This document shows positions 16,565-25,693 of a stretch of 64,000 bases of DNA, in pieces. The stretch is taken from assembly GCF_000974765.1 (NCBI RefSeq), contig NZ_BBWU01000035.1, positions 1 through 64,000 of the forward strand. The letters run 5' to 3'. A model generated the notes under the pieces. That model worked only from the letters and a program-made list of their open reading frames with translations. It was not told where the DNA came from and did not search any database. Each line of letters starts with the position of its first letter. Within the stretch, counting starts at the first letter, position 1. Source of the DNA: Sphingomonas changbaiensis NBRC 104936. GTDB lineage: Bacteria; Pseudomonadota; Alphaproteobacteria; Sphingomonadales; Sphingomonadaceae. The position numbers and the translations under genes were made by a program.

Positions 16565-17770
16565 ATGTTGACCGCCGTAGACCGATACCTCGCCCGGCTG
16601 ATCGCCGTCCCCCTGTTCGCCACGCTCGTGATCGCGGCGATGCTGCTCGTCCTCGACAAGATGCTCCGGCTGTTCGACTTCGTCGCAGAGGAAGGCGGCC
16701 CGGTCAGCGTCGTATGGCGGATGCTCGCGAACCTGCTGCCGGAATATCTGTCGCTGGGGATCCCGATCGGGTTGATGCTCGGCATCCTGCTCGCATTTCG
16801 TCGGCTCGCCACCTCGTCGGAGCTCGACGTTTTTCGCGCGGTGGGCCTCAGCTACGGACGATTGCTGCGCGTGCCCTATCTCTTCACGATCGCGCTGGCG
16901 CTGCTGAACCTCGCGATCGTCGGCTTCATCCAGCCCAAGGCGCGCTACGCCTATGAAGGATTGCAGTTCGAGCTGCGCTCCGGCGCGCTCGGGGCCTCGA
17001 TCAAGGTCGGCGAGTTCACCAGCCTCGGCCCGCAGATGACGGTCCGGATCGAGGAAAGCCATAAATCGGGCGCCGACCTGTCGGGCATTTTCGTGCGTGC
17101 GGAGAACCGGCAGGGCCGCAATCTCGCGGTGACCGCAGAAAAGGGCAGCTTCCTGCGCACCGACGATCCGAACGTCATCATCTTCCGCCTGAAGAACGGC
17201 ACGCTCGTCCATAACGAGCCCGGCTTCAAGGTGCCGCGCGTGTTGAGCTTCACCTCGCATGACCTGCCGATCGACCTGCCCAAGATCGAGCGCTTCCGCA
17301 GCCGCGGCGGCAAGGAGCGCGAGCTGACGATTCCGGAGCTGGTCCGCATCGGCCATAATGCGAAAGTCCCGCTGCCGCAGCGCAACGAGAGCCGCGCCAA
17401 CTTCCACTTTCGCGTAGTGGAGGTGGCGATGATGTTCCTGCTGCCCCTGCTCGCCGTCGCCCTTGCCGTGCCGCCGAAGCGGTCGACCTCGGCACTGGGC
17501 GTCTTCCTCTCGATCGTGATGGTCGTCACCTATCACAAGGTGAACGAATATGCGCAGGGCATGGGAGCGCTCGGCCGCATCGATCCGCTGATCGCGCTTT
17601 GGGTGCCGTTCGTGATCTTCGCCGCGCTGATCTGGTGGCTGTTCTATCAGCTCGCCTTCGTTCCCGGCGGTCAGCCGATCGGCGGGCTGGAGCGCGTCTT
17701 CGCCAAGGCAGGCGCCGCGGTCCGCCGCTGGCTGCGCATCCGCCGGCGACGGCCCGAGGTGATCGCGTAA
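16565..17770 (+). CDS. lptF: LPS export ABC transporter permease LptF
   Basis: A 401-residue YjgP/YjgQ-family permease. Three N-terminal helices (including FATLVIAAMLLVLDKMLRL), a periplasmic beta-jellyroll of about 150 residues, and three C-terminal helices give the LptF/LptG topology. With LptG and the LptB ATPase it extracts lipopolysaccharide from the inner membrane; in sphingomonads lacking LPS it may move other envelope glycolipids. The ribosome site is weak. The gene sits right behind repeat copy 2, so its promoter must lie upstream of, or inside, that element. lptG follows after 3 bases. Confidence 0.93.
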   Translation: MLTAVDRYLARLIAVPLFATLVIAAMLLVLDKMLRLFDFVAEEGGPVSVVWRMLANLLPEYLSLGIPIGLMLGILLAFRRLATSSELDVFRAVGLSYGRLLRVPYLFTIALALLNLAIVGFIQPKARYAYEGLQFELRSGALGASIKVGEFTSLGPQMTVRIEESHKSGADLSGIFVRAENRQGRNLAVTAEKGSFLRTDDPNVIIFRLKNGTLVHNEPGFKVPRVLSFTSHDLPIDLPKIERFRSRGGKERELTIPELVRIGHNAKVPLPQRNESRANFHFRVVEVAMMFLLPLLAVALAVPPKRSTSALGVFLSIVMVVTYHKVNEYAQGMGALGRIDPLIALWVPFVIFAALIWWLFYQLAFVPGGQPIGGLERVFAKAGAAVRRWLRIRRRRPEVIA

Positions 17771-17773
17771 CCG

Positions 17774-18868
17774 ATGCAGCTGCAATTCTTCCCGTCCCGC
17801 ACGGTCACCGTCTACACCGCGCGGATGTTTCTGGTGCGCTCCTTCGCGGTGCTCGCCGGGCTGGTGCTGATCCTGACCACGCTCGACCTGCTGGGCGAAT
17901 CCGACAAGATCTTCGCCTATCCGGGCAATGGCGAGGCGCAGCTATGGACCTATGTCGGGCTGCGCGTTCCTCAGATCATCTCGACCTTCCTGAAATTCTC
18001 GGTGCTGCTGGGCACGCTGATCACGCTCGCGACGCTCAACCAGAACAGCGAAGTGATCTCGATGAAGGCCTCGGGCCTGTCGGCGCACCAGATCCTGGCG
18101 CCCCTGATCATCGCCGGCCTGTTCGTCGCGGCCCTGTCCTTCACCTTCAACGAACGCGTGGTCGCGCGCTCGACCGCGACGCTGAGCGCCTGGCAAAAGG
18201 CCGATTACGGGCCGATCCCGAAAGATAGCGCCGTCCAATCGAACCTCTGGGTGCGGAACGGCGAAGACCTGATCCGCGCTGCCCGCGCGGTCGGACGCGG
18301 CCCGGACACGCGGCTGGAAGGGGTCTCGATCTACGACCGTACCGGCAACACGCTGTCGCAGATCATCGAGGCGAAGGAAGGTCGCTATGTCGGCGGCGCA
18401 TGGCGGCTGACCGACGCCACCCGCTTCGACGTGGCGACGGGCACGGAGACGAAGCTCGGCACGATCGCGATTGCGCGGGGCGTCAGCCCTGACCGGTTCA
18501 CGCTTGCGAACGTCGACCCGGACGGCTTGTCTTTCTTCGAGCTGCGTCAGGCGATCGGTGACCTGAAGGCGGCCGGGCGGCCGACCAAATCGCTGGAGGC
18601 GAGCCTTTGGCACAAGCTGTCCGGCCCGCTTTCCGCCGTGCTGATGCCGCTGCTGGGTGCGGTCGCGGGCTTCGGCCTCGCGCGGTCGGGCAAGATGTTC
18701 CTGCGCGCCGTCATCGGCATGGCGCTCGGCTTCACCTATTTCGTCGCCGATAATTTCGCGCTGGCGATGGGCAATCTCGGTGCCTACCCGCCCCTGCTCG
18801 CCGCCTGGGCGCCGTTCCTCCTGTTCCTGCTGATCGGCGAAACGGTGCTGGTGCGGACCGAGGAGTGA
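17774..18868 (+). CDS. lptG: LPS export ABC transporter permease LptG
   Basis: A 364-residue partner of LptF with the same architecture: helices near residues 16-40, 60-75 and 100-120, a periplasmic domain (about 135-275), and three terminal helices ending LLFLLIGETVLV. The sequence SEVISMKASGLSAHQILAP is the cytoplasmic coupling helix that contacts LptB. It lies 3 bases after lptF and its stop codon overlaps the GTG start of the flippase gene, so the three are one operon. Confidence 0.93.
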   Translation: MQLQFFPSRTVTVYTARMFLVRSFAVLAGLVLILTTLDLLGESDKIFAYPGNGEAQLWTYVGLRVPQIISTFLKFSVLLGTLITLATLNQNSEVISMKASGLSAHQILAPLIIAGLFVAALSFTFNERVVARSTATLSAWQKADYGPIPKDSAVQSNLWVRNGEDLIRAARAVGRGPDTRLEGVSIYDRTGNTLSQIIEAKEGRYVGGAWRLTDATRFDVATGTETKLGTIAIARGVSPDRFTLANVDPDGLSFFELRQAIGDLKAAGRPTKSLEASLWHKLSGPLSAVLMPLLGAVAGFGLARSGKMFLRAVIGMALGFTYFVADNFALAMGNLGAYPPLLAAWAPFLLFLLIGETVLVRTEE

Positions 18869-20379
18869 TCGGACCCGTCAGCCAACGCGAGGTGGCCCGC
18901 GGCGCCGGCCTGGCCGCGCTGTCCCGACTTGGCGCGCTGATCGAAGTCGTCGCCCAGCCGGCCTACACCTGGCTGTTCGGAATCGCGACCTACGGCATCT
19001 ACACGGTGCTGTGGGCGGTGGTCAGCATCGCCGAGAACTTCGTCGATCTGTCGATGACGCAGGCGCTGCAGCGAATCGTGCCCACCGAGAGCGAGCATGA
19101 CGCGCACGCCGCCGTTCGCTTCGCGCTGCTCGCCGCCGTGGTGCCCGCGGCCCTGCTCGCGCTCGGCGCGACACTGTTCGCGGAGCCGCTGGCGGGGCTG
19201 TTGTCGGCGGCGGCGCGCGACCGGGCCCAATTGCCGACCGCGATCGCGATCTTTGCCTGGGCGCTTCCCTTGTGGACGTTCGTCGAGGTGGCGACCTCGG
19301 CCGCGCGGGCACGCCGCGCGTTCGGGCCGGAGATCCGGCTGCGGATTTTTTGGGAGCAGGTGGCGCGGCTCGTCTTCGCGGTCGGCTTCTTCGCGCTTGG
19401 CGCCCACAGCCTCGGCCTGCTGCTCGCGCACTTGGCGTCGCTGTTCCTGACCGCGGTGCTCGCGGCGCGGCTGCTCGGCCGCTATTACGATTCGCGGCTG
19501 CTGCTGACGGCCAGGGCCTCGCCCGCGGTCCGGCGGGAGCTGCTGAAGACCGGCGTCGCGCTCCTGCCCTCCGCGATCAGCCGGCGGCTGTTCATCGACC
19601 TGCCGGCAGTCCTGCTGAACCTCTCCTTTCCTGGCGCCAATGGCGCCACCGCAGCGGGCCTGTTCGGTATCGCCCGCAAGGTCTCGACGGTGCCGCTGAT
19701 CGTGCGCCAGGCCTTTCAATACGTGCTCGCGCCGCTGGCGGCCGCGCAGGCCGCGCACAACCGCGCGGGCGTGGCCGAACTGTACGGCTTTGCGACGCGG
19801 CTTTCGATCGCCTTCGTCGTGCCCTTGTCGGCGCTGCTGATGCTGACGGCATCCGACATATTGAGCGCCTTCGCGCCCGCCGCCGCCGCGGCGCTGCCGC
19901 TGCTCGTAATCCTGGTGCTCGGCCGTGCCGCCGAGGCGGTCGTCGGACCTGCGACCCCGGTCATCGAAATGACCGGCCACCGCATTCTTCCGCTGCTGAA
20001 CAGCGCGATCGGGCTCGGCGCGTGGGGGCTGCTCGGCGCCTGGCTGGTGCCCGCCTATGGCGCGACCGGCATGGCCTGGGCCGTCAGCGCCGGCACCGTG
20101 CTGATCGCCTGGGCCGCGACGCTGGAGCTGCGCATTGCCGACGGGCTGGTCGCCTTCGATCGGCCCGCGACAACGGCGCTGCTGGTCGCCTTGATCGCGT
20201 CCGCAGTGCTGTGGGCGGCCGGAGAGGCGCTGACGTCCTTCGGCGCCCCGGTGCGCGCGATATCGCTGCTGCTGCTATTCCTGCCGCTGCAGTGGATGCT
20301 GCTGCGCTTCGGCCTGCCGCTGATGGATCGTCAGGCGCTGGGAAAAGCCGCGCGTAAGCTGCGCCTGGTCAGCGCCTGA
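18865..20379 (+). CDS. Polysaccharide/oligosaccharide flippase (MOP superfamily)
   Basis: A 504-residue membrane protein with about 12-14 predicted helices and the Wzx/MATE-like fold. It begins at a GTG that overlaps the lptG TGA in GTGA, so it is translationally coupled. The family moves lipid-linked oligosaccharides across the inner membrane. Placed with lptFG and near sphingolipid genes, it might flip a glycolipid precursor such as a glycosphingolipid or an O-antigen-like unit; the substrate is unknown. Its last 11 bases overlap the convergent desaturase gene. Confidence 0.8.
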   Translation: MIGPVSQREVARGAGLAALSRLGALIEVVAQPAYTWLFGIATYGIYTVLWAVVSIAENFVDLSMTQALQRIVPTESEHDAHAAVRFALLAAVVPAALLALGATLFAEPLAGLLSAAARDRAQLPTAIAIFAWALPLWTFVEVATSAARARRAFGPEIRLRIFWEQVARLVFAVGFFALGAHSLGLLLAHLASLFLTAVLAARLLGRYYDSRLLLTARASPAVRRELLKTGVALLPSAISRRLFIDLPAVLLNLSFPGANGATAAGLFGIARKVSTVPLIVRQAFQYVLAPLAAAQAAHNRAGVAELYGFATRLSIAFVVPLSALLMLTASDILSAFAPAAAAALPLLVILVLGRAAEAVVGPATPVIEMTGHRILPLLNSAIGLGAWGLLGAWLVPAYGATGMAWAVSAGTVLIAWAATLELRIADGLVAFDRPATTALLVALIASAVLWAAGEALTSFGAPVRAISLLLLFLPLQWMLLRFGLPLMDRQALGKAARKLRLVSA

Positions 20380-21478
20380 CGCCTCGCGTCATGGAGCTTC
20401 GCGCGATCTTTCCCATCAGTCCCGGCAAGCCCTTATAGTTCGCCTTGAAATAGGGCGATGCGGGGTCGAGCACGGCCGACAGCCGGCGATGGGCGATGCC
20501 CAGATTGTGATACGGCACGCTCGGCAGCAGATGGTGCAGCGCGTGATACCGCAGCCCCACCGGTGCCCACAAGCCGGGCAGCAGCGTCGGCGGCGGCACG
20601 TTGACGCTGTCGAGATATTGGGCGGTGACGGTCATCGCCTCGCCCTCATTCTCCCACAGATGCGCGACGAGTGTCCGCACCTGGTTGAGCACGGCAACGG
20701 CCGAGGCGATGCCCATCATGATCAGGAAGGCGCGGAGCGGCAGGACGCCGGTCGCGACCAGCATTACTAGCGCGATCGCCCACACGCTCGCAGCCACTTC
20801 CAGCTTCGTCCAAAGCGCCTTCGCCTCGCCTTCGGCCGGGCGGCGGCGGAACTCCGGATTGATCACCAGCCCGGAATAGCGAGCAACCACCGCTTCGCGC
20901 AGCTTCGGCGACAGCAGCGATAGCGGCGCCAGCACCGCATAGCGGATGATGAGGCCGACCGGCGCCAGCGCCGCGATCAGGATAAAGGCCGGCAGGGTCC
21001 AGGGCTTCATCAGCGCCAGCGGCAGATATTCGGGATCGTCGGAAGTGCCGTAGCGCGTCTTCGCGTGATGGAGATTGTGCACGCCTTCATACATGAACGA
21101 CGGCACCAGCATCGGCACGCCGATCAGCGCGTTCCACGCGGCGCGGAAGCCGGGCAAGGTCGAATGCTTCATATGCGTAAGCTCGTGGATGAAGCTCTCC
21201 GCCCGATAAAGCGCCAGAACGCTGACGGCGGCAAATGCCAGCGCCCAACCGAGCGAGCCGGCCAGGATCGTCGCGATCAGCGCCGCGTAGCCGATGACCG
21301 CCGAGGTGAGGAAATCGGCCCAGTAAATGCGCGGGTTGGCCGCGCTCAGCTCGCGCGTCAGCTCGGCCGCAGCCTTCAGCAGCGCGGTGTCGTCGGCAAC
21401 GCGCCGCCTGGGCGCGGGCGCTTCGGCTCCGGCGGCAGGCGCGTCAAAGGTCAGAGTCGTCGTCATCGGCTGGGCCAT
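20369..21478 (-). CDS. Membrane fatty-acid desaturase/hydroxylase
   Basis: A 369-residue integral-membrane di-iron enzyme. The three His boxes are HELTHMKH (98-105), HNLHH (134-138) and YHALHH near residue 320, the membrane desaturase signature. Four or more helices separate them. It would introduce a double bond or hydroxyl into an acyl chain, but regiochemistry cannot be read from sequence. Sphingomonad ceramides carry a 2-hydroxy fatty acid and sometimes a modified long-chain base, so a sphingolipid-tailoring role is worth considering. The start MAQPMTTT at 21478 is chosen; 21466 is an alternative. Confidence 0.82.
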   Translation of the reverse strand: MAQPMTTTLTFDAPAAGAEAPAPRRRVADDTALLKAAAELTRELSAANPRIYWADFLTSAVIGYAALIATILAGSLGWALAFAAVSVLALYRAESFIHELTHMKHSTLPGFRAAWNALIGVPMLVPSFMYEGVHNLHHAKTRYGTSDDPEYLPLALMKPWTLPAFILIAALAPVGLIIRYAVLAPLSLLSPKLREAVVARYSGLVINPEFRRRPAEGEAKALWTKLEVAASVWAIALVMLVATGVLPLRAFLIMMGIASAVAVLNQVRTLVAHLWENEGEAMTVTAQYLDSVNVPPPTLLPGLWAPVGLRYHALHHLLPSVPYHNLGIAHRRLSAVLDPASPYFKANYKGLPGLMGKIARSSMTRGVRR

Positions 21479-21554
21479 TTGCCGAACATAGTGGCGGCAG
21501 CGTGGCAAACAAAGGACTGGCGCGCGGCGTATTCCCGCGTCAGTTAGGCGGCCC

Positions 21555-22706
21555 ATGTCAGACCTTCAGATCGTGCCCGTCAACGACCAGGCCGGGCGCC
21601 GCGCCTTTGTCGATTATGCGTTCAGCCATTACGCGAACGATCCCAATTGGGTGCCGCCGCTGAAGGGCGAAGCGGTCGGCATGATCACACCGGGCAAGAA
21701 TGCGTGGCTCACCCATGCCGACCAGCAGCTGTTCCTGGCGAAGCGCGATGGGAAGGTGGTCGGTCGCATTTCCGCCCATATCGACCGGCTCGCGCTCGAG
21801 CAGCCGCCGGAGCAGGGTTTCGGCCCGGGCACCGGCTTCTGGGGCTATTTCGATGCCGCCGACGAGGCGACCGGCAAAGCGCTGATCGCGAGCGCCGAGG
21901 AATGGCTTCGATCCAAAGGCATGACGCGCGCCATCGGGCCGGTCAGCGCCTCGATCTGGGAAGAGCCGGGGCTGCTGATCCAGGGTCACGACCATCCGCC
22001 GACGGTGATGATGGGCCATCAGGACGCGCGCTATCAGGCGTGGATCGAAGGACTCGGCTACACGAAGGCCAAGGACGTCTTCACCTATGATCTGGACGTG
22101 ACCCACGGCTTTCCGCCGCTGGTGAATCGTATCGTCGAGATGGGCGAGAAGAATGCCCGCATCAACATTCGCAAGGTCGACAAGTCGAAGTTCGACCGCG
22201 AGGCGGCGATCATCCTCGGCATCCTGAACGATGCCTGGTCCGACAATTGGGGGTTCGTGCCCCTGACTGATCCGGAGGTCGAGGAAGTCGGCAAGAAGCT
22301 GAAGCCGATCGTGTTCGAAGACCTGATCTACATCGCCGAGGTGGAGGGCGAGCCGGTCGCCTTCATGATCACCCTCCCCGATCTGAACGAGCCGCTGAAG
22401 CCGCTGAAGGGCTCGTTGCTGCCGTTCGGCTGGGCGAAGCTGCTGCTGTGGCTGCGCAAGCCCAGAGCGCGGACGATGCGGGTGCCGCTGATGGGCGTGG
22501 TCAAGCGGCTCCAGGCCTCCCGTCTTGCCAGCCAGCTGGCTTTCATGATGATCGAATATTCGCGTCGCGCCGCCGTCGCCCGCTACGGCGCCCAGCGCGG
22601 CGAGATCGGCTGGATTCTCGAGGACAATCAGGGAATGGTCGCGATCGCCGACACGATCGAGAGCAAGGTCAACAAGCTTTATCGGATCTACGAAAAGCAG
22701 CTGTAA
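21555..22706 (+). CDS. GNAT-fold acyltransferase-like protein (possible bacterial ceramide synthase)
   Basis: A 383-residue protein with a split acyl-CoA N-acyltransferase fold. An N-terminal GNAT-like half contains LAKRDGKVVGRISAHID and GFFGYFD-like segments (FWGYFDAAD), and a second half contains VEGEPVAFMITLPDLNE. Older annotations call this family 'dATP pyrophosphohydrolase' (from memory). Caulobacter bCerS, which acylates the sphingoid base in bacterial ceramide synthesis, is described as a protein of the acyltransferase superfamily encoded near spt (recalled). This gene lies 9.7 kb from spt amid lipid genes, so bCerS is a testable candidate. It is divergent from the desaturase. Confidence 0.55.
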   Translation: MSDLQIVPVNDQAGRRAFVDYAFSHYANDPNWVPPLKGEAVGMITPGKNAWLTHADQQLFLAKRDGKVVGRISAHIDRLALEQPPEQGFGPGTGFWGYFDAADEATGKALIASAEEWLRSKGMTRAIGPVSASIWEEPGLLIQGHDHPPTVMMGHQDARYQAWIEGLGYTKAKDVFTYDLDVTHGFPPLVNRIVEMGEKNARINIRKVDKSKFDREAAIILGILNDAWSDNWGFVPLTDPEVEEVGKKLKPIVFEDLIYIAEVEGEPVAFMITLPDLNEPLKPLKGSLLPFGWAKLLLWLRKPRARTMRVPLMGVVKRLQASRLASQLAFMMIEYSRRAAVARYGAQRGEIGWILEDNQGMVAIADTIESKVNKLYRIYEKQL

Positions 22707-23044
22707 CTTGCCCCCGACTCGCTCCAATGCTAGCAGTCGCCCGCCGAGCACCTATGTAGGTATCGGCGCGATTTGATCGGCCGCTTGACCGCCGATCCCG
22801 CAGGTTGATGTTGCAATGAGGCATTCTTTCCGTGTCCCGCATCGTACGGCTGAGGCCGGCGATTGCGCCTCGCGGACCTTTGGCCCGGGACTTTCTCCCC
22901 GGCATGCCCCTGCGACAGAAGCGTTTTTTATCTCGTCAACACCATTGGCGGAGGGGTGGCCTGAGGCCGCGCCTTCGCCCCCAATCACAGATTGCGCAGC
23001 CGCACGTTGCTCGTGGAGCCGCGGCCGCGCCCGGAGAATAATAA
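22707..23044 (+). other. rne leader and promoter region (no gene seen)
   Basis: A 338-base gap before rne. It has a TTGACC -35-like sequence at 22785-22790, an ACCTATGTAGGT palindrome at 22751-22762, GC-rich stretches able to fold (22866-22915) and a TTTTTT run at 22923-22928. RNase E genes commonly carry long 5' leaders through which the enzyme controls its own mRNA, so a regulatory leader is likely. Short open frames here have no family match. GGAGA lies 8 bases before the rne ATG. Confidence 0.5.
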
Positions 23045-25564
23045 ATGACAACGCGCATGCTGATCGACGCGCGCCACCGGGAAGAGACCCGGGTGGCCGT
23101 CGTCAAGGGAAACCGCATCGAGGAGTTTGATTTCGAATCTGCCGAGCGGAAGCAGCTCAAAGGGAATATCTATCTCGCGAAAGTGACCAGGGTCGAACCG
23201 TCGCTCCAGGCGGCGTTCGTCGACTATGGCGGCAACCGCCACGGCTTCCTGGCCTTCAGCGAAATCCATCCCGACTATTACCAGATCCCCAAGGAAGACC
23301 GCGAGGCCCTGCTCCGCGAGGAAGCCGAGCACGCCGAAGAGGAGGAACGGCTCCGCGCCCGGGAGGAAGCCGAGGAGGAGCGCACCGAGCCGTCCGATTC
23401 CGATGAGGAAACGGGCGAGGAAGGCGACGAGGCGCCCCGCGCCGAATCGGTCGACGGCAACAGCAACGGCTCGCATGACGACGCCGTCGAATCCTTGCGC
23501 GAACGCCGCATGCGTCTGCGCCGCCGCTACAAGATCCAGGACGTGATCCGCCGGCGCCAGGTGCTGCTGGTCCAGGTCGTCAAGGAAGAGCGCGGCAACA
23601 AGGGCGCGGCGCTGACCACCTATCTGTCGCTCGCCGGCCGCTATTGCGTGTTGATGCCCAACACCGCGCAGGGCGGCGGCATTTCGCGGAAAATCTCCAA
23701 CGCTGCCGACCGCAAGCGGCTGAAGTCGATCATGGCAGAGCTGAAGCTGCCGCGCACGATGGGCTGTATCGTCCGGACCGCGGGGCTCCAGCGCACCAAG
23801 ACCGAGATCAAGCGCGATTTCGACTATCTCGCGCGGCTGTGGGACACGATCCGCGAGAACACGCTCGGCGCCTCTGCGCCGGCGCTGATCTATGGCGACA
23901 GCGACCTGATCAAGCGCGCAATCCGCGACATCTACAATCGCGACATCGACGAAGTGATCGTCGAGGGTGAGGAAGGCTATCGCGCCGCGCGCTCGTTCAT
24001 GAAGCTGCTGATGCCCAGCCATGTGCGCCGCATCCAGGGCTATTCGGACCCGGTGCCGCTGTTCCAGCGGTTCGGCGTCGAGGATCAGCTGTCGCAGATG
24101 TACCAGCCGGTCGTGCAGCTGAAATCGGGTGGCTATCTGGTCATCAACCCGACCGAGGCGCTCGTCTCGATCGACATCAACTCCGGCCGCTCGACCCGCG
24201 AACACGGCATCGAGCAGACCGCCGTCGCGACCAACCTTGAAGCGGCGCAGGAAATCGCGCGCCAGCTACGGCTGCGCGACATGGCCGGGCTGGTCGTGAT
24301 CGACTTTATCGACATGGAGAACGGCTCCAACGTCCGGAAGGTCGAGAAGGCTATGAAGGCCGCGCTCGCCAACGATCGCGCGCGCATTCAGGTCGGCCGC
24401 ATTTCCAGCTTCGGTCTGATGGAGATGAGCCGCCAGCGGCTGCGCACCGGCGTGCTCGAAGCGTCGACGCGCCCCTGCCCCCATTGCGAAGGCTCGGGCT
24501 TCGTCCGCACGGCTTCGTCGGCGGGCCTGTCGGCGCTCAGGCTGCTCGAGGACGAGGCCGCACGCGGCCGCGGCTCGCAGCTGCTGCTCCGCGCCAGCCA
24601 GGAAGCCGCCTTCTATGTGCTGAACCACAAGCGCGCCGAGCTTGCCGAGATCGAGGATCGCTACGGCGTCCGCATCGAGGTCGCGCATTCCGGCGAGATC
24701 GAGGGCGCGCGCATGGCGGTCGAGGCGAGCGGCCCGCCGCCGGCCCACGCGCCGCGCTTCGAGCCGCCGCAGATCGCGTTCGACGAAGACGAGCCGATCG
24801 TCGAGGAAGACGAAGAGGAAGAAGTCGAGGAGCGCGTCGAGCGCGGCCCGCGCGAGGACCGCGCCGAGGGCGAAGGCGGACGCCGCCGGCGCCGCCGTCG
24901 CCGCGGCAAGCGCGATCGCGATCACGACGCCGAGCCGCAGGCGGGCGAGCCTGAAATGGAGGCGATCGAGGCCGAGGACACGGTCGAGGAGCCGGGCACC
25001 GTCGAAGCCGCCGAGCAGCGCGAGGACGCCGAAGGACGGCGCCGTCGTGGACGCCGTGGCCGCCGGGGCGGTCGTCGTCGGCGTGGCGGTGAAGAACAGG
25101 TCGCGGTCGGGGCCGATGTGACGGAAGCAGAGCCGGTCACGGCCGAGGCACCCGTTGAAGCGGCACCCGAGCCGGAACCCGCGGCCGAGGAAGCGCCGAA
25201 GCGCCGCCGCTCGCGCCGCAAGGCCGAGGAGCCGGCCGAAGTGTCGGCCGCCCCGGAGGTCGAGGCACCTGCGCCCGAAGCCGAAGCGAAGCCCCGGCGC
25301 GGCCGTCGTCCCAAGGCTGAGGCAGTTGAACCTGTTGCGCTGGAGCAGCCCGCTCCGGAAGCAGAAGCCAAGCCCAAGCGCACCCGACGCAAGAAGGCCG
25401 ATGCCGCACCGGCGGAGGAGCCCGGTACTGCCGAGCCGGTCGCGATCGAGACAGCGCCCGAGCCGCAAGCGGCTCCTGCCGTCGAGACGGTGCCGGCAGA
25501 GGCCGCCAACGACCAGCCGGCCCGCAAGGGCTGGTGGCAGCGGACGATCACGGGAAAATTCTGA
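23045..25564 (+). CDS. rne: Ribonuclease E
   Basis: An 839-residue endoribonuclease. The catalytic half begins with an RNase-H-like part and an S1 domain (about residues 35-190) broken by an acidic insertion (about 90-165), as in other alphaproteobacteria. DNase I-like catalytic residues lie in SIDINSGRST and VIDFIDMENGSNVRK, and the zinc link CPHC has Cys478 and Cys481. The C-terminal half (about 580-839) is disordered: acidic runs alternate with Arg-rich blocks (RRRRRRRGKRDRD) and Pro/Ala/Glu repeats, the scaffold that binds RNA and degradosome partners. It starts mRNA decay and processes rRNA and tRNA. Confidence 0.96.
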   Translation: MTTRMLIDARHREETRVAVVKGNRIEEFDFESAERKQLKGNIYLAKVTRVEPSLQAAFVDYGGNRHGFLAFSEIHPDYYQIPKEDREALLREEAEHAEEEERLRAREEAEEERTEPSDSDEETGEEGDEAPRAESVDGNSNGSHDDAVESLRERRMRLRRRYKIQDVIRRRQVLLVQVVKEERGNKGAALTTYLSLAGRYCVLMPNTAQGGGISRKISNAADRKRLKSIMAELKLPRTMGCIVRTAGLQRTKTEIKRDFDYLARLWDTIRENTLGASAPALIYGDSDLIKRAIRDIYNRDIDEVIVEGEEGYRAARSFMKLLMPSHVRRIQGYSDPVPLFQRFGVEDQLSQMYQPVVQLKSGGYLVINPTEALVSIDINSGRSTREHGIEQTAVATNLEAAQEIARQLRLRDMAGLVVIDFIDMENGSNVRKVEKAMKAALANDRARIQVGRISSFGLMEMSRQRLRTGVLEASTRPCPHCEGSGFVRTASSAGLSALRLLEDEAARGRGSQLLLRASQEAAFYVLNHKRAELAEIEDRYGVRIEVAHSGEIEGARMAVEASGPPPAHAPRFEPPQIAFDEDEPIVEEDEEEEVEERVERGPREDRAEGEGGRRRRRRRRGKRDRDHDAEPQAGEPEMEAIEAEDTVEEPGTVEAAEQREDAEGRRRRGRRGRRGGRRRRGGEEQVAVGADVTEAEPVTAEAPVEAAPEPEPAAEEAPKRRRSRRKAEEPAEVSAAPEVEAPAPEAEAKPRRGRRPKAEAVEPVALEQPAPEAEAKPKRTRRKKADAAPAEEPGTAEPVAIETAPEPQAAPAVETVPAEAANDQPARKGWWQRTITGKF

Positions 25565-25574
25565 CGGCCCTTTC

Positions 25575-25642
25575 CCCGTCATTCCCGCGGAAGCGCGATC
25601 CCCGACACAAAGCGGGATTCCCGCTTTGGCGGGAATGACGGG
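25575..25642. repeat. REP-like inverted repeat after rne
   Basis: CCCGTCATTCCCGC (25575-25588) is perfectly complementary to 25629-25642, with an internal hairpin AAAGCGGGA / TTCCCGCTTT at 25609-25627. This is the GTCATTCCCGC palindrome seen as a dispersed repeat in many proteobacteria. It probably stabilises or ends the rne transcript. No T-run follows. Confidence 0.7.
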
Positions 25643-25693
25643 TAAGAGTATGACTTCACCGCAGGTTCAGCCGGTTGCGGAGATGGCACGCGC

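Noticed and set aside
16496-17785. 429-codon minus-strand frame opposite lptF
   Set aside because: Shadow of LptF that also runs into the repeat element; the plus-strand protein is certain.
22985-24205. 406-codon minus-strand frame opposite rne, and the 438-codon frame at 24266-25582
   Set aside because: Low-complexity shadows of RNase E coding sequence.
25575-25642. GTCATTCCCGC palindrome as a mobile element
   Set aside because: Only one copy is in the window and no transposase or target duplication is visible, so it is listed as a REP-like repeat.
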